A stretch of 64,000 bases of DNA. Source: Beroe forskalii (taxonomy: Eukaryota > Ctenophora > Nuda > Beroida > Beroidae). A program made the position numbers and the translations under genes. How positions within the stretch are numbered: the first letter of the stretch is position 1; each line of letters opens with the position of its first letter. Positions 34,592 through 44,781 of this stretch are shown one piece after another. The notes beneath the pieces were generated by a model that saw only the letters and a program-made list of their open reading frames with translations, searched no databases and was not told the DNA's origin. The stretch is taken from positions 372,001 to 436,000 of the forward strand of contig WFMF01000080.1 in the NCBI GenBank assembly GCA_011033025.1, given 5' to 3'.

Positions 34592-35427
34592 TTATTGACT
34601 ATCCCTTGCAAGAAACTCTGTAAAGTTTTCTTTGCACCAACTCTCTGGCTGCCGCATTTGGGCAGACAATAGAGAATTCCTTAAAAGATTTTTGATCAAG
34701 TTTTCATCATTTCCAAGTTCAATATTAACCATACTTTTTCGAAAGTTGTTCCATAGCCAGGGTGCTTTATAAGAAAAATATATAGATGGCATCGGTGTTA
34801 AGAAGCGGTTGATATTTCGATGGGATCGATTCAAAGACTGGTAGAGGGGCCCTGGTTCTCCAGACTGAATTATTTTCACTAGTTCTGTGATACATCTTAA
34901 CCGATATAAGTTCTGTACAGTGAGAAGGTTATGGCTAATGAATAGTGGTTTAGATGGTTCTCTACTGTAAAATTCTATGCCAAGCTTTTGATCACCAAAT
35001 GGTCTAGCTCGCACACAAGTGCGAAATTTTTCCAAATAAGACTCAGTATCACCAAAAATTATACGTAAACATTTTTTCTGAGTACGAAATAATGGTTCTA
35101 GGTTAGTTAAGGCTACCCCACCCCAAACAGATATTGCATAGCTAAGGTGAGATTCAAAGAGAGAGTGGTAAATCTGCTTATAAAGCTTAGTTGGAAGAAA
35201 ACTTACAATTCGGTATAGCCTCCCACATGCACTCTTAAGAGTTTTGTTAAGCTTTGAAATGTGGGGTTTCCAAGAGAGTTTGTCATCTATTAATACTCCT
35301 AAAAATTTCGTTTCATTGACTTTCTTGATAATTTTACCATTTATTGATAGATTAAGTTCTGGTGTCAGATTGTCGGCCCCCTTCTTGCTTGGAGAGAAGA
35401 GCATGTAGCAACATTTCTTTGTATTCT
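34592..35427 (-). pseudogene. 5'-truncated LINE: C-terminal part of reverse transcriptase
   Basis: A 270-codon minus-strand ORF preceded in frame by NTKKCCYMLFSPSKKG. Motifs FLGVLIDDKLSWKPHISKLN, LYKQIYHSLFESHLSYAISV and WGGVALTNLEPLFRTQKKCL are the thumb and C-terminal region shared by Jockey/CR1-like non-LTR retrotransposons. The polymerase active site is absent: homology starts abruptly near 35427, as expected for incomplete target-primed reverse transcription. It abuts the 3' end of the next LINE. Confidence 0.85.
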
Positions 35428-35527
35428 ACAGGTTGCGTCCGCCTATGTCATATAGCGACAGTGTGTCAAAGCTGAACTGATTTGGTACTGGTAGGGTTGA
35501 AAGTGATGCAACGAGTATGGAGGGGTG

Positions 35528-35815
35528 TTATAATTCGATGTCTTCCGTGAATTTAAGCAGTGTAGTTAGGTTCATGTTACGGGCCTGTTTAATGAATCGG
35601 AGCACCTGGTCTATTGTGGTAGGGTCTTCACCAAGTGTATGCATTCTGTTAACAGAGAATTTTGGGCAGACGCAGATGAGATGGGTAGCAGTTTCGTGTA
35701 CTTCGTCATCACAGAAGCGACAAAAGGGAGGAGTCACGTAGTCTACCTTGTTTTGGAAATGATTGAGATTATTGTGGCCTGTGATTAGTCGTGTGAGAGG
35801 TCTTAAAAATTCCAT
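35528..35815 (-). pseudogene. LINE C-terminal cysteine/histidine segment
   Basis: A 95-codon ORF with CRFCDDEVHETATHLICVCP, the C-x2-C-x(8)-H-x4-C zinc-binding motif found after RNase H in I/Jockey-type LINEs (LTRLITGHNNLNHF precedes it). It ends at the stop near 35528. Confidence 0.8.
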
Positions 35816-35856
35816 ATCTAGTTTGAAGAGATGTTGACCTTGTAATTGGTTGTCTG

Positions 35857-36363
35857 CTAGTAAAGTGATAAAGCTTTTTGTATTTTTACTGATTTTGGAT
35901 GATTTCCATCTACGACAGTACGACTAAGTTTAGTCGTGATGTGATCGAGGATTTTATTTTTAAAGACTGCATGGGGTACAGGGGGGTGGTTAGCTGCTAA
36001 GGTAGGAGAATGCTCTACCGACCTGATATTGGCTAGCTTATCAGCCATTTCGTTGCCGATATGGCCTTTATGTCCTGGTATCCAGTTGATGAAGAGTTGA
36101 TTATTAGCTGATGTTGTATTGAGGCTGTCGTGAAGATTTGATATAGTCTTGCTGGTGGTGTATGGGTTTTCGAGGGCTCTGATGAGTGCTTGAGAGTCAG
36201 TGTAAATTATAGCATTGTATTTAGCGTATTGTGGTGTAGTGAAGATTCCTTGGAGGATAGAGCTTGCTCTGAGCAGAGCATGGGCTTCGCACTGGAAGAC
36301 AGTGTTTGATTTGGAAAGGATGTAGTTTTCTGTGATTTGGTTGTTGAGGTCTAAGAATATCAC
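35857..36363 (-). pseudogene. LINE RNase H domain
   Basis: A 168-codon ORF. RNase H motifs in order: CEAHALLRASSI (catalytic Glu), YTDSQALIRALEN (catalytic Asp) and WIPGHKGHIGNEMADKLA (final His and Asp). It removes RNA from the cDNA hybrid during retrotransposition. The first catalytic Asp should lie just upstream (FTAYTDGSKHSDD-like text near 36370-36420 in another frame). Confidence 0.88.
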
Positions 36364-36467
36364 AACCCCGTATCCTGTACTGTCGTCAGAGTGTTTTGAT
36401 CCGTCTGTGTAAGCAGTGAAGATGGAGTCTCTAGGAACGACTGGGGTGAAAGCTTCCGTTGCATTTG

Positions 36468-36845
36468 CTATGTCAAGTTTGTAGTATTTGGTGCTAATAT
36501 CTTAATATCTGTAGGTTTTTCAAGATCTGATTTCTTACTATTGTATTGGCCAAAAATTTTGTTAACTATGCGGTCTATAACTATGTGACATGGTTCAAAG
36601 GAGGGTCGCTGCTTATGGTCAATGGTGACTTTTGGCCAGTGGTCCAGGCTCTTAAGTCGTAATGCTTGAAGTAGTGAGGTTTTCTCAAGTTCTAACTCAG
36701 CTGGAAGAAGGGTAAAGAGAAAGTGAAGTGCTTCTTGAGAGGTGGAATGTCGTGCCCCAGAGGCAAGAAGCAATGTTAAATTGCCAGTGCTATTGAGAGG
36801 TTGCATGTTGGACTTGGTGGTAAATAATCTAGGTGCCCATGTCAC
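36468..36845 (-). pseudogene. LINE region between reverse transcriptase and RNase H
   Basis: A 125-codon ORF on the minus strand with TSQEALHFLFTLLPAELELE, a typical 'AL..LL...P' linker of this LINE type. No catalytic motif. In continuity with the surrounding LINE despite frame changes. Confidence 0.6.
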
Positions 36846-37048
36846 ACAGGGCGTAGGTCATGATTGGTTTAATGATGGCATTGTAAATCCAGAGAATTTT
36901 GTCAGGACTGATTCCCCAGCGGTCACCTATCATTTTTCTAGTTGCAAAGAGGATATTGGTGCACTTTTTTGCGGTTACATTAATGTGGTGATGCCAGTTT
37001 AGCCTGTTATCGAGGTGGATACCTAAGTATTTAACTGTGTTGCAGAAT

Positions 37049-37900
37049 TCAATTTCTACCTAATCCATGTAATTTGAGTGGGCGAGGTAAAGGAATGTTA
37101 TACTTCCTACTGAAGATAATTACTTGTGTTTTAACTGTGCTGATTTGCAGTCCATTTTGTTCACACCATTTGTTACAAGCTGTAAGGTATTGTTGTCCAA
37201 GGTCCCTAAGCGTGGCAAGACAGAAACCTGCAATTAAAATTGCTAGGTCATCAGCAAATGCTTGGAGATGTCTGAGGGTGTCTAGAAGAATTAGCAAGGA
37301 GTCAAGTACTATATTCCAAAGAAAGGAGATAATACTCCGCCTTGGGGACACGAGTATCCAGATAATAAGTGCTATTCCTTTAAGATTGAGTTGTAGCTTC
37401 CTGGTTGATATGAGGTGAAGGATCCAATTACTTACATTGCCTTTTGCTTTGGTTTTTTCGAGTGCTTTTTTGATAGCTATGAACGGTATGTTATCGAAGG
37501 CACCTTGTATGTCAAGGAAGATTCCTAGAGCGTAGTTACTTGATTTGAGAGCTGTTTCAACTGTGGAAACTAGTTTCAGAATGGCAGCTTCAGTACTGCT
37601 TCCTTTTCTGAAGCCGTATTGTTTCGTTGAAAGGGATGCCTCTAATTTTAAGTCTCTTTGAAGGTGCCACAGTATTAGTCTTTCCATGAGTTTAAGTGTG
37701 CAAGAAGAGAGTGTAATTATGCGATATGATTTTGCTAGGAAGTAGTCATCTTTGCCAGGTTTTGAGAGAATGACAGAGTTGGAGGTTTGCCAAGCCTTCG
37801 GGAGTTTGGCGCGAAAGAGTGATAATTTGAAGATATTTAGACTTTTAGAAGAGGTACCTACTTTAATGATGTCATAGGCCTCGATTAGGATTTCGTTGGT
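37049..37900 (-). pseudogene. LINE reverse transcriptase domain
   Basis: Motifs on the minus strand: the ALPKAWQ-like region near 37800, LMERLILWHL, STKQYGFRKGSSTEAAI, GIFLDIQGAFDNI (first catalytic Asp), LWNIVLDSLL and the active site FADDLAIL, then EQNGLQISTVKTQVIIFSRK. The PQGG box before LWNIVLD is readable only in another frame (near 37340), so at least one indel disrupts the core. The ORF with all late motifs spans 37049-37687. Confidence 0.88.
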
Positions 37901-38069
37901 AATTTTGTCATTACCCGGAGATTTATTTTTCTTTAGGGTTTTGATTGCTTCATCTAATCTGTTTGGTGAGATGATATGGTCTATTTCGTCTAAGGGAAGT
38001 CTGTCCTCACATGGCGTAAGTTCGTTGAAGTCTGGTTCATTTTGTGTGAAGAGTGATGTAGATAGAAGT

Positions 38070-38694
38070 TCAAGAGTTTCTTTGGGACTCTCTGTATAGA
38101 GCCATCGGATTTCCGCAGGAGCTTATAGATGATGATTTATTGCCTTGAAGGGATTTACAAATTTTTGATACGTCTTTTTGTTTTTGAAGTCCAGAGCAGA
38201 ATGCCCTCCAGTTGTTGTTGGACTCTGTGGTTATGAGTTTGTTTAATAATGCTTCATGAGCCTTTGTATATGGCGTGCAGTTCAAGGTCATGGGGATCAG
38301 TCTCGTGTTCATTCCTAGCTTTGATTAGATTTATCTCAGCCTCGGTAAGGTCTTTTGTCCACCACGAAAGTGTTTTTCTTGTTTCGTATGAAGGTATTTG
38401 GGCAAGCAGATGTAAAGCATTTAATTAATATTCTGTTGAGGTTATCTACTTGAGTGTTCAAGTATGACATGTTCTTTTTGAATACAGATTCATTCATTTT
38501 ATCGTTTTTTAAGTGTGGACAACTTGATAATTCTTTCTTTAACATGTCTCTGAAGGAATTCCAGTTGCATTTTTTTGTATTGATGTTACGTATTGGTCTT
38601 GTTTTAATGTTGTTATTGTTAAGATTTATGACAAATTCGATAAGAACATGATCCGAGAATGAGAATTCAGGATTCGTATCCCAGAATTCAATGT
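38070..38694 (-). pseudogene. LINE endonuclease end and linker
   Basis: The text starting at 38694 reads FWDTNPEFSFSDHVLIEFVI, whose SDH motif is the last catalytic block of the APE-type endonuclease. Two ORF fragments (38336-38545 and 38070-38312) follow in different frames and form the usual endonuclease-to-polymerase linker. Confidence 0.7.
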
Positions 38695-38938
38695 TCTAAC
38701 CCCCAATTTTAAGCCCCAATTTTAACCCCCTTCTAACTCCCCTTCTAATCCCCTTCCAACCCCCTTCTAACCTCATTCTAACCCCATTCTAACCCCCCAT
38801 TCTACCCCCTTCTTAGAAAATATTCCTAAGTTTCTAAACCACTAGGCTGGTGGAGCTCTAAGTGACGAATGTTGGCTCTTCAACACTACCTCCTCCTGCT
38901 AACCCCCTTCTAACCCCCCTTCTAACCCCCTTCTAAGC
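38695..38938. repeat. C-rich array, block 2
   Basis: The CTTCTAACCCC array resumes directly after the LINE 5' end and contains decoy copy 3. Confidence 0.9.
38846..38901 (+). repeat. decoy copy 3 of the Kelch exon start
   Basis: After ACTAG the sequence matches the start of the exon at 44334 for about 55 bp, with a few base changes. In the exon frame it reads ...TCC TCC TGC TAA: the stop falls exactly where exon similarity ends and the C-rich array takes over. Confidence 0.9.
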
Positions 38939-39306
38939 GGTTACATGTCGAAGTGGTGACCGTATACCGAAACTTACATGGTCGAGGCGACAGCCGAGAC
39001 TGTGTAAGTTGGATAATGGACGAGGCGTGCCGAGTTCATTATCGAAGGTATACGGTCACAGCTGAGATCATGGAACCGGATTATACCCCGACCGGAAATA
39101 GCTGGGACCTACTATTCTCTGACCAAACAACAGTATTTCTTCCCACTCGGGTCTGACGACCCTCGTCCGGATCCAACGTTTAAGTAGATTTTTGAGTGCT
39201 CCTTTATAAAATCAAATTTACTTTTAAGCTTTTTTGCACTGAAAATCAGTGGAGACCGTATAACCAAACTTACACGGTCGCTAAAACAAGCTTGGGAGGG
39301 GTATAA
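38939..39306 (+). repeat. 370-bp element, copy 1 (inverted partner 43560-43943)
   Basis: It starts GCGGTTACATGTCGAAGTGG and runs to AGGGGTATAATA. Internal inverted words (GTGACCGTATACC near 38958 and its complement near 39050) could pair. Both copies are embedded in the C-rich array in opposite orientation, so they look like two insertions of one short element and not the ends of a single large one. Confidence 0.8.
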
Positions 39307-39412
39307 TAACCCCTTTCTAACTCCCCTTCTAACCCCCATTCTAACCCCCATTCTAACCCCTATTCTAACTCAGGTAATGACAACTGTAAGAACGTCAATT
39401 ACCTGGACCTCA
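39307..39412. repeat. C-rich array, block 3, and short spacer
   Basis: Four or five CTTCTAACCCC-type units up to about 39370, then unique sequence to the next element. Confidence 0.75.
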
Positions 39413-39418
39413 ACATTT

Positions 39419-41629
39419 GGGGGGGGGGTCCACCGGCCAACGGCCAACCGTCTTAAAAATTTGGTGTTTCGGCCAATTGGCCGTTGGCCGGTTGGCCGTT
39501 TTTTTTCCTTTTTCATCCCTGGTTTCGTCCAGAAGCATTGAAAGTTGAAAGTTGTGAGAGAAAAAGTTGTTACAATTTCTATAACTGGCATTTTCCTGCT
39601 AATTTGATTGGTGGGGGGGGGTGTCAAATGTGTCAATCAAGGTCGTTGAAACAGTTGAAATTAGCCCTTGTGCTTGAAGAATGCCCAAGCTCCATATGTT
39701 TATTATATAATGCTGTTTTATGTTGCCAAAATCAACTTTTGAAAGTTGTTAATGGTCTAGGATATGTAGATTAACCCTTGATAAGTTCAAGTTTAGACCA
39801 TCCCACCTGTAAGGTTCTTCCCTTATAGTCTTAAAAAATCCGTCACCCAGTATAGTCATGTTGTCTTATCCCTGATTCCCTGCCACGCCTGGAACTATTT
39901 CCTGTTCATGTATAAAACAAATGATTCTATTGATTGTCTCCTGCATGTATTATATGACCTAGAAGTGACATTCACAGGCCCTTGCCAGCTTGCCCTAGCA
40001 GTCCTTAATAGTTTATGCAGTCCAAGTACTAAGGCCTTATAGTTTGCAATGATTCCTACGACCCTCCGACAATACACCCCCCAACACTTGATCTATAAGA
40101 CATGTAGACATAGTCAGGAAGCTGTCAGCAGTAGGTCTGGAGTAGTTCCGGATGAGGATCGGGATCCTCTCGTTCCTCCTTGTTTCCAGGGCAGATGGCT
40201 TGATCACGTCTCCTCTGCCCAGGCACGGAACATCTTGGTTCAGGAGGAGGTTCATCCCACTTGAAGACCTTGAATTAGCTGCGGATTATTGTGTTTGATT
40301 TGAAGTTGATTCATCGAGGAATGCAATGCCGGGGGGGGTTAAATGTTGCTGCAATCCTCGAACTGTGATGATTGATCCCCCGCTTTCCTCTACAGATTTG
40401 CTGTACTGAAGTAGGTGATGTAATGTTGGGGGTTAAATGTCCCTTAACCGGTTTTATGGTGCTCTGAGCAGAGGGAAGCACCTGGTCGGAGTGAATTCCC
40501 CCTTGCAGATAACAAAGGGGAATTTGTGTACAATAACAGTGAGACTAAGTCATAAACCATAAGGTGTCCAATGATACAATGATGAGGTGCCTATGATAGA
40601 GAGATAGAGGAACTATCTGGTAAAGGTAGGGATCTGTTGTAGCTTGGGGACCAGATGTACCATCATATCCAGGATGTGCAGGGTAAGCGATTCGTCTAAA
40701 CTCCAGGTAGAGGATATATTTGTGCAGCAGGAGGGGGAGTTGGTGGTTTCTGCAACACTCGATTGAGATGGACAAAGGAATCCATTGGCGAGGGCCAGGA
40801 GCTGCAAGACAGGATGAAAATACTGAGGAGGAGACTGGGTACAAGACTCAGAACGAAGTTGTGGAGCAGTGTCAGATCAAGAGGAGTTGAGGAGGAGGCC
40901 AAGGTACTAAGGCGGGACAGGGCTGAGAATCCATGGTACTATAGTGTGAGCCGTGAGGCACTGAGTCAGGGCAACAAGATGGGCAGGGGCACTTTCAGGG
41001 CTAAATTGGGGCAAAGAGGCTGTACTGGAAGAAGGACGGTGGAAGAATGAAGTCAGGAGGTGAAGCTGAAGAGCACTGGTGTTGAAGGAGGTAATATAAG
41101 TTGTGGAAAGGTGATATAAGTGGTTGAAACTGGTTGCAGGGCCTTGAGGTTGACAGAATTCTGGGAAGCCAACTTTAGCTCCAATAGTCCAATGTCAGGA
41201 CTCTGTGCCGCAGTCTTATTAATTGGCAATCCCTTTCATCAGAATTAAGGAGCCCTCATGCAAGGAGTTTTTTTTTTCAAGCACTCAAGTACTTTCCCGG
41301 CCACTGGAACATATTCAATACCTCTTGGTGAACCTATTTAGATGAACAGTGGGATGATCCTGGTCCATGAGTTGCTAAAAGTACTAGACTGTACGAAAAT
41401 GAGCTAAATTATCTTTAATATCACATTTTTTTCAATATTAGTGTCTTCAAATGTACTCAGATGTGTTCTTAGAACTATTACAAGCAACTTTCTCTCTGGG
41501 AGTTTTTTGATTGGACCCCCCTGAAGAGTGTAAATATCAAAAATAAAAAAACGGCCAACCGGCCAACCGTCTAAAAAATTTCCAATTTCGGCCAATTGGC
41601 CGTTGGCCGTTGGCCGGTGGACCCCCCCC
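39419..41629. mobile_element. 2.2-kb TIR element with CGGCCAACGG termini
   Basis: Ends start with a G-run, then TCCACCGGCCAACGGCCAAC, then 'cggccaattggccgttggcc', and appear inverted at 41550-41629. ACATTT flanks both ends (39413-39418 and 41630-41635). The interior includes modules shared with 20663-21300. ORFs inside (40049-40264, 40763-41050) have no domain I recognise. Superfamily unknown. Confidence 0.65.
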
Positions 41630-41680
41630 ACATTTCCATCCAACCAAACAAAATTATTGTGTCTGTATATAACAAGACAG

Positions 41681-42677
41681 GGGGGGGGCCAACCCCCATA
41701 AACCCCCGGTGGATATCGAAAATGGCAAATGGGGGTTTAATTTTTGGGGGTTTATGGGGGTTTATGGGGGCTTAATTTAGTAAAATTTTGCTGGTTTATG
41801 ACTGATTTTGTTCGCGATTTTTGACGTTTTTACGGAATGGTACCATTTTTGATGAAGATTTTTGGCCTTTTTTGAAATGGTACCATTTTTTGTTGAAGAT
41901 TTTCGACCCTAATCTGAAATGGTACCATTTTTGGTTGTGTATTTTGGGACCTTTTCTGAAATGGTACCATTTTTGGCCATTTTCTGAAATGGTACCATTT
42001 TTTGTTGATGATTTTCGACCCTTTTCCGAAATGGTACCATTTTTTGTTGACGATTTTTGGCCCTTTTTGGAAGTGGTACCATTTTTTGTTGACGATTTTC
42101 GGCCTTTTTCTGCAATGGTACCATTTTTTGTTGACGATTTTCGACCCTAATCTGAAATGGTACCATTTTTGGTTGTGTATTTTGGGACCTTTTCTGAAAT
42201 GGTACCATTTTTTGGCCATTTTCTGAAATATGGTACCATTTTTTGTTGATGATTTTCAACTCTTTTCCGAAATGGTACCATTTTTTGTTGACGATTTTTG
42301 GCCCTTTTTGGAAATGGTACCATTTTTTGTTGAAGATTTTCGACCCTAATCTGAAATGGTACCATTTTTTGTTGTGTATTTTGGGACCTTTTCTGAAATG
42401 GTACCATTTTTGGCCATTTTTTGAAATGGTACCATTTTTTGTTGATGATTTTCGACCCTTTTCCGAAATGGTACCATTTTTTGTTGGCGATTTTCAACCA
42501 TTTTCTGAAATAATACCATTTTTGTTGCGTATTTTCGGGCCTTTTCTGAATGAAAATTTGACCTTTTTCGAAATGGTACCTGGAAAATTAAACCCCCATA
42601 AACCCCCAAGTGGATATAGAAAAAGGCAAATGGGGGTTAAATTTTTGGGGGTTTATGGGGGTTGGCCCCCCCCCCCC
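41681..42677. mobile_element. TIR element whose core is a ~42-bp KpnI-site tandem repeat
   Basis: Inverted ends: a G-run, then CCAACCCCCATAAACCCCC. The 8-bp flanks CAAGACAG at 41673-41680 and 42678-42685 fit a target duplication. The core (41835-42580) is about 18 copies of GGTACCATTTTTTGTTGA plus 'tgattttcgacccttttccgaaat'. With period 42 (14 codons) it gives long Trp/Tyr/His/Phe-rich pseudo-ORFs on both strands. Confidence 0.85.
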
Positions 42678-42685
42678 CAAGACAG

Positions 42686-43559
42686 ATGACTTTAACTTCT
42701 CTGTAGTTTCCTTAACATTTCCACAGAGTAATATCCCTCTAGAAGTAGGCCATAATGTTTTTTATAGTCAAATCCTTAGACCTATGCTAACATTTGTACA
42801 GAATTTGAGACTTTCCTTTTCAATCTTAAAAAAGTTTTCCAAAAACTGATTGAAAGAGGATACAATAACTCCAATCTTGTTGACATCATTAAACGTTGCC
42901 TAAATAAGAATAGCTCAGTTTTTCAAAAATATGCCATTTTAGATAATAGTATAATCTTAGATCAATTTGATTAGGTGTCGACCCGCGAGGTTCTTCACAT
43001 TCTGTACAGGGTTGTTGTACAGCTTATTGCTGACCTCGAGCAATCTACTGCATGATTAGCCTGGGACTGAATGTGTAGCTGAACAGGCAGATGCCTCCAA
43101 CCTCCATTTCATTTCATTTTTAACTTTCTCTTTCATGTTTTGATAGCATACAGTAACATCTAAATATTTCTCACGATTTTAGCACTCAATGATCTTTCAC
43201 CTCTACTGAACTCTTTCCTTTTCCTCTCCCTTCCCTCTAAACTGTGTTGCTCAGGAATCCGGAGTCCTGGGTGGCCCAGCCCTGCAGTTGTAAGCTGTGA
43301 GGGGTACGTGGGCCGAAACCCCTCCGTTTCCCTTTGTCACCTGCTGATGGGACACCTACATCGCAGATGGCAGGGAAACCTTACTACTGTAGGGTAACCG
43401 CTGACGATTCACAGTTTAGTCTCTTCCGCCTCTTATGCCTATCCTTACATTAGAAAATCGATATGCAGTAATTTGTTATGTTTGTAGTATACACATACAC
43501 CTCTATAGATAAGACATTGGATCCCATTCTAACCCCTATTCTTACCCACATTCTAACCC
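42686..43559. other. 0.85 kb with no recognised gene
   Basis: Mixed sequence. 43240-43440 is relatively GC-rich ('ctgggtggcccagccctgcag') and could be a dispersed repeat, but I cannot assign it. A few C-rich array units reappear at 43521-43560. Confidence 0.4.
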
Positions 43560-43943
43560 CTATTATACCCCTCCCAAGCTTTTTAGCGACCGTGTAAGTT
43601 TGGTTATACTGTTATACGGTTTGCAATGAATTACCTACAGTGCAAAAAAAGCTTAAAATGAAATTTGGTTTTATAAAGGAGCACTCAAAAATCTACTTAA
43701 GCGTTGAATCTGGACGAGGGTCGTCAGACCCGAGTGGGAAGAAATACTGTTGTTTGGTCAGAAATAGTAGGTCCCAGCTATTTCCGGTCGGGGTATAATC
43801 CGGTTCCATGATCTCAGCTGTGACCGTATACCTTCGATAATGAACTCGGCACGCCTCGTCCATTATCCAACTTACACAGTCTCGGCTGTCGCCTCGACCA
43901 TGTAAGTTGCGGTATACGGTCACCACTTCGACATGTAACCGCT
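43560..43943 (-). repeat. 370-bp element, copy 2, inverted
   Basis: Reverse-complement match to 38939-39306, with small differences (for example, an extra 'ctgttatac' near 43605). It ends ...CACTTCGACATGTAACCGC at 43943, then the C-rich array resumes. Confidence 0.85.
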
Positions 43944-44333
43944 TATTCTAACCCCCACTCTAACCCCTATTCTAACCCCCATTCTTACCCCCTTCTAACC
44001 CCCTTCTTACCCCCTTCTAACCCACATTCTAACCCCTCCCCCATTCTAACCCCCTTCTAACCCCCCTTCTAACTCCCCTTCTAACACCCCCTTCTAACCC
44101 CCTAACCCCTTCTAACCCCCCTTCTAACTCCCCCTTCCAACCACTTCTAACCCCTTCTAAGTTCTAACCCCCTTCTACCCCCCCTTCTAACTCCCCCTTC
44201 CAACCACTTCTAACCCCCCTTCTAACTTTCTAACTCCCCCTTCCAACCACTTCTAACCCCCTTCTAACCCCTTTCTACCCCCCCATTCTAACCCCCCTTC
44301 TTAGAAAGTATTCCTCAGTTCCTAAACCCACAG
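43944..44333. repeat. C-rich array, block 4, ending at a true 3' splice site
   Basis: CTTCTAACCCC units run to about 44300, then 'cttagaaagtattcctcagttcctaaacccacag' leads into the exon. The repeat word contains CTAAC, a good metazoan branch-site match, plus a pyrimidine tract. Confidence 0.85.
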
Positions 44334-44472
44334 GCTGGTGGAGCGCTGAGTGACGAGTGCTGGCTCTTCAACACTACCTCCTCCTGCTGGACTCAATACC
44401 CTTCTCTGGTGGAAGCAGTAGCAGGACACACCCTCACACTAGCTCCCCCCAACAGGGTGCTCCTCTTTGGAG
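44334..44472 (+). CDS. MEGF8/attractin-like gene, Kelch exon A
   Basis: First visible exon (139 bp) of a Kelch-PSI protein of the MEGF8/attractin family, large membrane proteins with extracellular Kelch propellers. Acceptor CCCACAG at 44327-44333; donor GAG|GTAATG after 44472. The frame reads AGGALSDECWLFNTTSSCWT, then AGHTLTLAPPNRVLLFGG, a Kelch blade ending in the hydrophobic strand plus di-glycine. It ends in phase 1 and joins exon B to restore Gly. Upstream exons (CUB, EGF and earlier blades in family members) are not visible; the 12 kb upstream is array and TE. Three truncated copies of this exon's start lie in that array. Confidence 0.82.
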
Positions 44473-44781
44473 GTAATGGGCGTACAGTGTACACCCATTG
44501 AACCTCCTTTTTATATTACAGCTTGACTGAGTGGTTTCTTTGGAGCAAGAAGTACTTCCCGGCCCCTCAATCTATTAAATCTGTATGAGCATTGGGTTAC
44601 AGTATATAGATTTCATAAATTGAGGAGCCGGGAAGTACTTTTAGCACCCCTTGAGAGACCCAAGTTTAGTCAAGCTGTCATATAATAAGGAAATTTACCA
44701 TCAGTACTGTACTCCTAGCTGAAATTTCCAGATTGGTGTCTATTGTATACTGTATTGGTGTCTATTGTATACTGTATACTA
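44473..44781 (+). other. intron A-B, left part
   Basis: Intron DNA beginning with the donor GTAATG. It contains a short inverted pair around 44550-44640 ('aagtacttcccggcccctca' and its complement) and a duplicated 'ggtgtctattgtatactgta'. No exon seen. Confidence 0.5.

Larger units (their letters stand above)
35430..38694 (-). mobile_element. 5'-truncated, frameshifted LINE with RNase H (minus strand)
   Basis: Reading from 38694 downward: the last endonuclease motif (FSDHVLIEF), linker, reverse transcriptase, C-terminal region, RNase H and a terminal zinc-knuckle-like segment. An RNase H domain places it near the I/R1/Jockey-type groups that carry one. Frame breaks occur near 38330, 38090, 37370 and elsewhere. 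The 5' end falls at the C-rich array at 38695. Confidence 0.88.

Noticed and set aside
41821..42689. ORFs rich in Trp/Tyr/His/Phe or Lys/Asn/Gln on both strands
   Set aside because: They follow from a 42-bp (14-codon) tandem repeat inside a TIR element.
38939..43943. A single 5-kb transposon with 370-bp inverted ends
   Set aside because: The C-rich array is found in the same orientation inside and outside both ends, and no matching target duplication is seen; two insertions are simpler.
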